Of a DNA stretch of 26,635 nt, positions 1 to 8,317 are shown in pieces. Below the pieces are notes generated by a model that was not told the origin of the DNA, ran no database searches, and was given only the letters and a program-made list of their open reading frames with translations. Location of the stretch: positions 1 to 26,635 of the forward strand of contig JANBPU010000221.1 in the NCBI GenBank assembly GCA_027575805.1, in the 5' to 3' direction. The stretch is from Mycoemilia scoparia (Eukaryota > Kickxellomycota > Kickxellomycetes > Kickxellales > Kickxellaceae). The first letter of the stretch is position 1; every line of letters starts with the position of its first letter. Position numbers and translations under genes: made by a program.

Positions 1-38
1 CTTAGGTTGCTTAATAATTTCTCGAAATCTGCTGTGTG

Positions 39-1817
39 TTAATCTAATTCTAAATTGTGGTTAGAATGTGCAACAAATACCATATATTCAATAAAATGTT
101 TTATGGCTTCACAATCTTCTTTGCTGCTTGCCTTCAGAGCTGGCACAAATGGTACTGACTTTTGTTTGATTTCTTTTAGAGTAGCAATTTCAGACTGACA
201 ACCATACTTGTGGACATTTATCTTTAAATATCCTTTCCTTCTTTCATCGCCAACAAGCACATTATAAATCCATGCCGATCGACCAGTAAAATGTGTGGGA
301 GAGTATGCCCTTTTCTCCTGGATAACACAAGTATAGGAGGCCAGCACAGAAGCTGGTGGTTTGAGGGCTGTTACTTCACTCCCATCATCTTTTATATAAA
401 CCCTTTTCGTAATCTTGGTAATACCAGGAAATGCAAGCCCAAGATCAACCTCGCTGAGAGTGAGAAGAAATATAACAAGCTTGATGGAACTATCAATGCT
501 TTTGATATCATCTGTATCCTTGGGTATGACTGTTCCAATTTCAAATATTTTGATAATGTCGTCTCTGGTAGAGAGATAAAAATACAGCTGACTTTGTTTG
601 ATTAGCCCAGCCAAAAGAAACTTCCATGGTTGTGCCTTCCACTGCTCCAACATATATTCCATAACCTGGCCAACTTCTTCGTTTCCCAGATCATTTATAT
701 TTGCCTTGAATTCAATGTTTAGGAGCATCTTCTCAAATGATCCTTGCTTTATTGAGTCCAAACAAAGGTTAGCATCAACCCTTTTCCTTGTGTTAAGCAA
801 TGCAGCATTGCCACCAATAAGAAAGTTGTTTGTATTTTCCAGGCGAGTTGGCTTAGGTTTGTTCATTTCTTTGATTGCTGCATTTACAATTTCCTTGAAT
901 TTGTACTCTATTGCTTTCTCTGGTTTCATATTGGCTGTCATGCTGTCCCATCTAGCCACTGTCTTCCTTAAAGATACCCCGACCCTTTTTGCCACACTAT
1001 TGATCCTGTCATGCTTATCAGAAAACAATTCAAGCAGCCCAGTATGCTCCAAAAGATCATCCAGATGTCCTGCCTTTTCAAATTTTGCATTATTGTAGTG
1101 CTGCAAAAACCTCTCCTTACAGTCTTTTGATAGGACAAGCTTTTCTTGTTTTTTTGCACTGGTTTGAGCTTTATAAAATAATACACATGTGATATTACAA
1201 TTTAGTAACATTTAAAAGGCTCAAAGCATTTGGAAACACTCACTGCAATTTTAGAGTACTTACTGTTTGTACCTGTAATTCTTCTATTCAGGGTAGGTGT
1301 AGTGTTTTCAATTGGTTGTGGGGTTGTCTAAACACATACATTAATACAGGCAGGCTTTAGCAATTGACTGCTTAGACATACACATTAGTATAAATTATCC
1401 AAATAACCAATTTGACTTACATTGGTAGTCAGTTTAGGATTATTTCCTAATACTGCAGAGATGTTATTTTTTGTTGTCTCATCTAGTTTTCAGCCCAACA
1501 TGTATAGAAGCGATATAATTCCTTTGACCAGTTTATTTTCTCCAAGCATGATAGGCATGATGTCTGGATGCATCCCATTTAAATCCATGCGATGTGATAC
1601 TAGTTGGAGCACATTTTCAATTGATGCCAAATTTGTAGTAGTCAGCTTTTTCGAGATAGAGAGTAGCCATGAGTCAAAAGATTCTTTAGCTATAAGGTTA
1701 AATAAACAATAATTCAGTGGTTAAAGATAATAATAGTATAACCCTTGTACCTTTATTTTTTGTACTATTCTTACCATGGGGAGGCAGCGATTCCTCACTT
1801 TCAATAGCAGCAACCAT
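39..1817 (-). pseudogene. FunK1-like (fungal-type kinase-like) gene, four exons, with in-frame stop
   Basis: I reconstruct four exons on the minus strand: 1817-1775, 1689-1421, 1327-1264 and 1168-39. The three introns (85, 93 and 95 nt) have GTAAGA, GTAAGT and GTAAGT donors and AG acceptors, and all exon phases agree. The long last exon contains an IEFK...EVGQVMEYM...QPWKFLLAGL block. This resembles the region before the kinase core of FunK1-type fungal kinases, and a short EIATLKEI segment is like an N-lobe. The protein then ends at a TAA (39-41), so HRD and DFG catalytic motifs are absent from the visible part. Exon 2 carries an in-frame TGA (rc of 1489-1491), with the frame open on both sides of it. 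An in-frame ATG at 1209-1211, inside intron 3, could start a shorter product. Family assignment is by pattern only and moderate. The gene could instead be an unrecognised effector-like gene, or the end could be completed by a splice beyond the window. Confidence 0.5.
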
Positions 1818-2213
1818 TATTATTTCTTGAATATATAAACACCCAGTGCCAAAGTTGATAAAGGTTGAATTGCAATGTTTGTTGTATAGCTAAAAATGAA
1901 ATGGAGAGACATAAAGCAATAAAGAAGTTCTATAAAACAGGAGAAAGGTAGGCCAAGAAAATGTATTTATATTCTTAAATTATTCAATGAAGGACTGCAA
2001 ACTTTAATGATATTATGGGGTAGCGAAAATCTATTGGCTCGATTTGTTTATCACAAAATATACAGAGCCAATTATTGAATCAAGCCTTTGGTTGTATTTC
2101 CCAAAAATCGGATATGGGGTATGAGCAATAGAAAATCTTTCATAAAAATACCCAGTTTGTGTTGGAATATAGGCCTCACCCAACAATATACGCCCAATAA
2201 ATCCTTAAATACA
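1818..2213. other. Intergenic, upstream of FunK1-like gene
   Basis: No supported gene. On the minus strand a TATA-like stretch (rc of about 1832-1842, TTTATATATT) lies just before the ATG at 1817 and may belong to the FunK1-like promoter. Short open frames here have no recognisable protein features. Confidence 0.5.
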
Positions 2214-2279
2214 GCCCTGATAACCCCCCATAAGGGTGGTCACTCTTTTGGAATAGTGGTTATAGCGGTGTTCTAACAG
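2214..2279 (-). mobile_element. Possible terminal end of a pogo/Tigger-like DNA transposon (fragment)
   Basis: Read on the minus strand, the segment starts CTGTTAGAACACCGCTATAA and continues with CCACTATTCC and a GAGTGACCACCC repeat-like block. This layout (a start near CAGT/CTGTT, then GAAC..CCGCTATAACCAC) resembles Tc1/mariner pogo-Tigger terminal repeats of fungi. I see no partner inverted repeat in the window and no transposase, so this would be a relic or solo end. The resemblance is from memory and weak. Confidence 0.3.
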
Positions 2280-2339
2280 TTTGCCCCACCAAATCAAGTC
2301 TTGTAATTCAGATATATGCATTTTTGTCTGTGTTATTAC

Positions 2340-2579
2340 TGTTGAAGGGCATGGGTCGGGGGTCTGAATCTATGATCCTGTTGCCCCACTGGAGGAGCGC
2401 AACTCGGAACTTGGGCTTCGCACCCCCTGACCAATTCCAATCCCTGTTACTCAACAGAGAAACGTTCAAAGGCTGCCCAAGTAATAGCTATTTATACTCT
2501 TATGAGTCCTGTAGTGTTCGGGACTCTTTATCAATAAATCACTGCTTATTTCATATTCGTTTCCCTTAATACTATAACA
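2340..2579. mobile_element. Solo LTR of a retrotransposon (240 bp)
   Basis: The element starts TGTTGAAGGG and ends CTATAACA, giving the classic TG...CA ends with a TGTT/AACA inverted terminus. It is flanked by a direct repeat TTAC (2336-2339 and 2580-2583), fitting a short target-site duplication. Inside are a TATA-like CTATTTATAC (2488-2497) and an AATAAA signal (2533-2538) about 40 bp apart, as expected for U3-R-U5 read on the plus strand. Its base composition is clearly more GC-rich in the first half than the flanks. No internal gag-pol is present, so it is a solo LTR left by recombination. The superfamily (Ty3 or Ty1) cannot be told. Confidence 0.7.
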
Positions 2580-2696
2580 TTACCAAATATCATTAATATT
2601 CTACTAAATAATTGTAAGTGCCGCTCTTTAATAATATAATATAATGAACAATAAAAACACTAAGTTAGAAAAAGATTTATTAATTATTAAATAAAA

Positions 2697-4811
2697 CTAA
2701 AGACGACTTTTTTCAATGTCTTTAGATTCACCTTCACTACCAACACTTTCACATAATTTACGCATATCCCACAGCGATTTGACATAATTATCCATAAATT
2801 CATATATCTTGGACCCATTCCCTGCAACTTCATTCCTGCCATCCACACATAGTCTAATTTTATCCTTCAGTGGATTATAGCTAATTCCATAGCTTTTGTC
2901 ATAAGTGAAACTAGAAAATGCTGTATGAACAGCTTCTGGTTCAGGCACAGCTGTAGAAGTCGATAATCTCCAGGTATTTGATTTTTGGAATGCTGAATCA
3001 TTAAAGAAATCATCGATTATTTTCCTGGATTGAGCACTCAATGTTTCAGACTCATTGTTTCTCTGGATTTTGTCTTTGGGATATAATCTTTCATAAGCAA
3101 GTCTAAGCCCTAGCAGATGTCTATCAATTCCCTCACCATTCGCTGCTCGGATGGCATTTTTAACATGGGTCATAGATGCAGATCGTAACAATTCATATCT
3201 TTGCTGATTAGTAACCTCCGGGTCTTCCAAGGCTCTTACAAAGCCAGCCATTTGGCTTGTGAATGACCTGACAGTGTCGGTACGTCCACGATAAAACTTT
3301 CTGCTGCTTGAACTCTCATATGTAGCTGTAAACATCCCATGTGTCCGATAGTAAGCAGTTTGAGTTGCAATCTGTAAAAACGCATCAACTGACAGCTTAG
3401 CCACGCCCTTGATCCAATCTACACCAAAGCCCTCAAATGTGTATTGGAAACTGATGCTTTTTGAAGCAAGGCTCCTAATTTCCTGGCTAGCCTCATCAAT
3501 CGCTCTCAAAATATTATCACCGACTACCTCAAACTTGAGATGGCTTGCATTGGGCTCAAATATATGGAGCTGGCCATCTGAGCTGTCAATGCAGCGTGTT
3601 GTTGGGCTTTTCACATCTGGTCTAATTCTATTCTCAGGTTTATTTAGAATCTTGGTTATACTAATTGAAACATTGCCGGGAGAGAATCCATCGATAGGCG
3701 AATGCTCGCCATTAAATCCAAATACGCCATTGCGATCAATAATAAAATTAGATAATTTGTCGGCCCAACGGTTGTGGCCGGGCCGCGCAGCATGGTGTTT
3801 GACTGTGTACTGAGCTGCACTGAGAGAACCGTAGGGAAGAGTCACAGTATCATCAAGGCTTATTACAAAGTTTGCATCAATTATCTGCTTCAATGCAAGT
3901 TCATTTCTTGGATTTTCCAGTAGCTCGGCATATATTTTTGCCCATCTGTCTCTGTTTCCACTTGCAAGCACATTAATAGCAGGCGATCTCTTGCGGGTAG
4001 GCAACTTCTCAACATAGGCAATGGCATCTCTTAGTTGGTTTTCAATATCACCAACAAGCAATCTCTGTTTAGTATATTTATTATAGGCCTCGATTCTGAA
4101 AGCCTGGTCATCGATCATTGCTACAACATAGGTTGATGGCTGGCCATTTGCAGGCTCAACGATTTCATCACAAATGGGCTTTGGAATTCGTGTAGTGCCA
4201 AATATTTTAAGATATTGCTCCATACATCTGAGCTCACCGCGACCCATTTCTGCTGGCAACTGTTTGTTGTAAATACTCTCCAAGAAGTCATGAGCAACAC
4301 TGATGATTCGAGCAGCCCGTCTTATCTGGAATTCACCATAGCCAACACGGTCAAGAACACCTACAAATGGACCCAATGGACCATTGACATCTTGGTTGTT
4401 GAAAGGAAGAAGAGGCTGATGGTTCTGTGGAGGTTCAGTTATAATATCGTATGGTTCGGGGTCATTGGCCATCATAAACCAATAGTTTGAAAGCGGGCAA
4501 AGCGGATCTCTCGAAGATAAGTATGCCGCTTCAAGCCACCACAGCTCCAGCCAAGTTTTTGGATGCTGCTCAGCATCCCATCTTCTTAAGAGATTTTGGA
4601 GATATTCTCCTGGCCCATGTTGTTTACCAAACGCCTTTACAATGTTGGTGGTGTTCTTGAGTTCATCATCACTGAGAAGTGGTTTTACAGAATCCAAGTA
4701 TCTGGCCAATGTATTCGCCAAAGAAGGAATCGGTAATCTAGGCAAACTCCTGATATCCCCAGCATCATTTGAGTATATGTTGTTTCCAAGGTAGCGATAC
4801 TTTTCAGTCAT
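2697..4811 (-). CDS. Carnitine acyltransferase (probably acetyltransferase), peroxisomal by C-terminal SRL
   Basis: A single exon encodes 704 aa. The protein transfers acyl groups between CoA and carnitine so they can cross organelle membranes. The N-terminal LPRLPIPSLANTLARYL and WLELWWLEAAYLSSRDPLC blocks are signature choline/carnitine acyltransferase sequence. The catalytic His is H370 in GEHSPIDG. The carnitine-binding region shows GRTDTVRS (T511) and an STS motif (617-619), and the C-terminal KSYGISYN block matches the family's GYG.CYN. The last three residues, SRL, fit a PTS1 peroxisomal signal. I chose the ATG at 4811-4809 because the open frame upstream to 4928 has no other ATG. The protein is somewhat longer than animal CRAT (about 626 aa). 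It could be a CAT2- or YAT/FacC-type enzyme, and I cannot separate these by eye. Substrate chain length is inferred. Confidence 0.88.
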   Translation of the reverse strand: MTEKYRYLGNNIYSNDAGDIRSLPRLPIPSLANTLARYLDSVKPLLSDDELKNTTNIVKAFGKQHGPGEYLQNLLRRWDAEQHPKTWLELWWLEAAYLSSRDPLCPLSNYWFMMANDPEPYDIITEPPQNHQPLLPFNNQDVNGPLGPFVGVLDRVGYGEFQIRRAARIISVAHDFLESIYNKQLPAEMGRGELRCMEQYLKIFGTTRIPKPICDEIVEPANGQPSTYVVAMIDDQAFRIEAYNKYTKQRLLVGDIENQLRDAIAYVEKLPTRKRSPAINVLASGNRDRWAKIYAELLENPRNELALKQIIDANFVISLDDTVTLPYGSLSAAQYTVKHHAARPGHNRWADKLSNFIIDRNGVFGFNGEHSPIDGFSPGNVSISITKILNKPENRIRPDVKSPTTRCIDSSDGQLHIFEPNASHLKFEVVGDNILRAIDEASQEIRSLASKSISFQYTFEGFGVDWIKGVAKLSVDAFLQIATQTAYYRTHGMFTATYESSSSRKFYRGRTDTVRSFTSQMAGFVRALEDPEVTNQQRYELLRSASMTHVKNAIRAANGEGIDRHLLGLRLAYERLYPKDKIQRNNESETLSAQSRKIIDDFFNDSAFQKSNTWRLSTSTAVPEPEAVHTAFSSFTYDKSYGISYNPLKDKIRLCVDGRNEVAGNGSKIYEFMDNYVKSLWDMRKLCESVGSEGESKDIEKSRL

Positions 4812-5026
4812 TATGTTTACTTGTATAAAGAGTATGGTAATTATAAAGGCGAAAGAAATCGGATAGACTAGGCAGAATATGCTATTGTAGTTGTAGTTGT
4901 AGTTGTAGTTGTAGTAGTTGAGTAGCAAATAAATACCAAGCCCAGATGCACTTTTGCGTGTATAAATACTTTGGACTAAACTCTCAAGAAACCATTACAT
5001 ATGCTCAACAGGATGTCCAGTAGTAA
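4812..5026. promoter_or_regulatory. Upstream region of the carnitine acyltransferase gene
   Basis: This holds the 5' leader and promoter of the minus-strand acyltransferase gene. The hexamer repeat at 4885-4914 falls inside the likely leader and would read CTACAA repeats in the transcript. No other gene is supported here. Confidence 0.4.
4885..4914. repeat. (TTGTAG)5 hexanucleotide microsatellite
   Basis: Five perfect tandem TTGTAG units followed by TAGTTG. The repeat lies 75-105 bp upstream of the acyltransferase ATG. It keeps the reading frame open upstream of that ATG, giving a spurious Tyr-Asn run. Confidence 0.85.
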
Positions 5027-5257
5027 TGGTATAAAGTAAGAGAGATTGTAACGGTTTTAATAAAACATCGGAGAGTAAATTCCAACCAGACCTCCGAGGC
5101 CATTTATCACAGATCTCCCCTCTTCATCATCGCTAATAATCCATCTGTTCTTCCAAACAGTAAAGAGGAAATGGATCTACTGCAGAGGCAGTGTATATTC
5201 ATGGCGTTTATGAAAACTCTGAAAAAAGCGCGCGAGACACTATTCAAATCCGAATGA
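5027..5257 (+). other. Orphan coding-like stretch (77 codons including stop), possible exon or gene relic
   Basis: Between a TAA (5024-5026) and a TGA (5255-5257), 76 codons stay open. They encode a mixed amphipathic sequence containing WYKVREIVTVLIKHRR, EAIYHRSPLFIIANNPS and MKTLKKARETLF. It reads more like real protein than the neighbouring frames. A short ATG-started frame (4999 onward, MLNRMSSSNG) abuts it in another phase. Further coding-like bits follow in shifted frames up to about 5435. I recognise no family. It may be an eroded pseudogene, an exon of a gene I cannot assemble, or chance. Confidence 0.28.
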
Positions 5258-6070
5258 AGAGAGCGCAGTATCAACGAACTCAAAAGTCTAAAGAAAGTAG
5301 AAACAAATGAAGATTCCATGTGATATGCAAAGATGTTGTTGCAAAGAGACAGGTTCAATCTAAAGTAGCAACATCTTTTTGTAATTGCGATGGCACGGAG
5401 GAGATAAGCGATGTTTCCGAGTCCGAGAGGATGTGGTAGTCACTTTCAGATATCATTCTGGTTCCTGATATTCATATTTTCTATCAATACAACACATAAA
5501 GATTCTTTTAAAGTTTTCCATTAAACAAGCATGATTATTTTGGATTTACTGGTGTTTTTACTACAGTATGTGTGGTAGTGGTAGTTGCTGCAGCGAGGAA
5601 TGCTATACTGCTATTTGTTCTAGATGCAAAGGGTAGCTGGGGTATTCTATGACTTTCAATGCAACTCAGCTCACTTCAATTCCTGCCGAAAATATATGTG
5701 GCTCACGCTGGGTTATTGAAGGGGGCTCGGGAAGGTTACTCATAGAATTTACATATAATTAGCCAATTGGGTTTCTACTGATACCATTGTACAGGTTTAA
5801 TTAGAAGAATACTTGACTTTCTTTCAAATGTCTCTGAGAGATCTGGCGAATTATCCATCTCAAGCTTTAGTTGTCTGGTGATGTCCTACATATTTGGCAA
5901 ACTATTACTATTTGTTGAGAAGCCAAATTCTGTGCTTGTTTTAAAAAGGCCTATAGCCCAGGGCCAAATTGATATACGATATATTCAAGGAATAGAATCA
6001 TCGCCACAATCACAGCGATGTTTGCAATATTCTATGTTGTATTTTGAAGCACACAAGTAATTTCTTCATA
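5258..6070. other. Intergenic, no recognisable gene
   Basis: The DNA is AT-rich. Short open frames (for example 5878-6057) have no family features. The segment at 5713 (TTATTGAAGGGG) weakly echoes the MITE terminus but has no partner. Confidence 0.5.
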
Positions 6071-6157
6071 TGGGTAATAATTTTTGAAGGGCTATATAGT
6101 CATCCATTTGGCTGTGATTCCCCCTATCAACAAGCACCCTTCAAAAATTATCATCCA
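6071..6157. mobile_element. 87-bp MITE with TA target duplication (copy A)
   Basis: The ends are TGGGTAATAATTTTTGAAGG and CCTTCAAAAATTATCATCCA. They are near-perfect inverted repeats of about 20 bp that start TGG and end CCA. A TA dinucleotide flanks each side (6069-6070 and 6158-6159), the hallmark of Tc1/mariner insertion. There is no coding capacity. It aligns without gaps to the copy at 23308-23394, with about 71 of 87 positions identical by my count. It lies about 210 bp upstream of ORC5. Confidence 0.75.
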
Positions 6158-6364
6158 TATAATATTGTTAGGATTATCGATTTAATCCAGCCAAACGATT
6201 TTGAAAATGATCAATCAGACCATCACTATTCTGTCAACAAAAGATCGTTGTTTACAAAGCCTATGAATAATAAACAAGCCCCTCCTCCTTCTCCTCTGAC
6301 TAAGCATTTTTTCAGTATAATCATTTTGTATATTTATAAATCCCTCTATTCATAAACAAAGTCA
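6158..6364 (+). promoter_or_regulatory. ORC5: ORC5 upstream region
   Basis: A TATA-like TATATTTATAAATCC lies about 30 bp before the ATG at 6365 and is the only promoter-like feature. The close spacing suggests a very short leader. Confidence 0.35.
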
Positions 6365-8150
6365 ATGATGGAAGACGAGCTAAGAGAAGAACTAAACACA
6401 AAGCTGATAGGAAGAGATGAACAGGTCGATACGCTATTATCACTATTCGGAGAAGTAAGTTGACACAAAACCACATTTTCCACCACAATTTAGACCTTCG
6501 CTTTAGCCATACTTTATCTTTCTTGCACAAAATGCATTAAATGAATTTAGCCAAATGACATTACCCCACCTTCGGTTTTTATGTATGGGCCATCAGCTAG
6601 CGGCAAAACATATTTAATCAAAGAGTTTATAAAAGCGTACGACAATCAATATCCCGTAGAAATCTTACCACCAGGACATAACAGCAACTCCGCCACCACT
6701 ACCAATGGCGGAAAGATTAGGCCTTCTTGGTTTTCGTATATCGATTGTGTCGAATGCAACTCACCTCGTCTAATTTTCGAAAGAGCCATAAACTCATGGG
6801 TGGGTTGGAGACCATCTGTTCATAACGGGTTTACGACATTGGTTAGATGTGAAAGCTCGGTTGAATTTGTAAATAAAGCTGGACCCATTCTTAACCAGGC
6901 CTCATCGTCATCATCATCAGACATGGATTTGGGTTTAGTTCAAGACGAGGAATATGATACGGATCTTATTGACCAATCATCACCGCCACGGAATCCATTG
7001 GCCAAAGGAACCAGATACATGATATTCGACCACGCTGAAAGATTACGAGACCTTGGCCCACTATTCTTGTCGTCTCTTCTAAGACTAAACGAATTCACAT
7101 CCACCCACCAAAACAACAACAGCGACACATATATCTGTGTGGTGATGATAACCCAAGTCCCCTGGGACAAATTCAGGCCCCGCCACGGTGGCGCAATCGA
7201 TCCACTGATGGTCCGTTTCACAGACTATTCTAAACAAAACATCCTTGACATACTGGGCACAAATGATTGTCCAAAAGGTGAGCCCCTGGACTTTTTCCTG
7301 ACGTTTGTTGATGCTGTTTATGAAGTATTCCACCGCAACAGTGTCAATCTCAATGAGCTCCGACATCTGGTTGCTCTTCTTTATCCCAGATATGTTGAGC
7401 CAGTATATGAGGGGCAGGCAACTCGAAATGAAACCTCCCGGCTGTTCAGACTATGCCAGCCTTATTTTGTCAGTGCTACGGATAAATTGTTCTTGAGAGA
7501 AATATCCAGCTCGGAATGGCAGCGCAACTCGCTAAGAGCCTCGGCCAAAAATGATCCCAGCCAGGTTGCCATGTCGGTTTCGAATATGGTGGTGGCTGGA
7601 AGCGGGGGAGGAATTGAGCTGCCGTACTATACCAAGTTTTTGTTGATCTCGGCATTTTTGGCGTCTTACAATCCAGCCAGAATGGATGTTGCATACTTTG
7701 CAAAAACAAAGGGCGAAGGCGGGGGTGCAAGTAGACGAAGGGGCGGTGGTGGTAAAAAGGCGGCTAGTAAAGATAAATCGGGCGCATTGGTAAGTGCATC
7801 AGCTCTCGCTGCTACAAATGTTTTGTTATAGTAACGCGAACCATTTACGAGATCAATTCTCACGACATGTGTGTTAATAGGCTCGACAGCAGTTGCTTGG
7901 CCCAAAGTCTTTTCCTGTTGAAAGAATGCTGGCCATATTTTACAGCATCTTGGACAGTCCCGTTGACTGTACCATTGACATTTATACTCAGATCGCTTCT
8001 CTGGTTACGCTAAAACTTTTGGTTCGCATTACCTCGATGGACAAGCTGGAAAGCATGAAATGCCGTTGCAATGTCGGCTACGATTTTGTCAGAATAGTTG
8101 CCAAGAGCGTATTATTTGATATTGATCGCTATCTTTATGACTTTGTTTGA
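6365..8150 (+). CDS. ORC5: Origin recognition complex subunit 5, three exons
   Basis: The exons are 6365-6454, 6551-7789 and 7881-8150. The introns (96 and 91 nt) both start GTAAGT and both are in phase 0. The product is 532 aa. ORC5 is an AAA+ subunit of the six-protein complex that marks replication origins and loads MCM helicase. Exon 1 gives the IGRDEQVDTLLSLFGE lead-in. The Walker A GPSASGKT is at residues 43-50, and a Walker B-like MIFDHAERL has its Asp near 190. Exon 3 encodes the ORC5 C-terminal LGPKSFPVERMLAIFYSI signature. A Gly/Lys/Arg-rich low-complexity insert sits just before the last intron. The protein is longer than human ORC5 (about 435 aa), mainly through acidic Ser-rich and basic inserts. 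Its 3' end converges on RPB5 with 167 bp between stops. Confidence 0.93.
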
Positions 8151-8317
8151 GACTTTGCTTTTTATTACTACTAGCCAAAAAGTATATATATATATAAATT
8201 TATTTATTTATTCTTTTAATACTCTGCCATCATTTGAAAATAAAACCACTGTTGTTATATTTCCAATATAATAATATTGAAAATGCCTAAACTGCCGGCA
8301 CTACCAAAACCATGGGA

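Noticed and set aside
291..1098. Plus-strand open frames opposite the FunK1-like exon
   Set aside because: They are antisense to a longer exon with consensus splicing and family-like sequence, and their translations show no family features.
4812..4928. N-terminal extension of the carnitine acyltransferase with a Tyr-Asn run and a hydrophobic span
   Set aside because: The open frame upstream of 4811 contains no ATG and starts only at a TTG. The Tyr-Asn run is just the TTGTAG hexamer repeat, so this is better read as 5' leader.
5345..5375. B-box-like GGTTCAATCT suggesting a tRNA
   Set aside because: No matching A box or acceptor stem pairing could be found around it.
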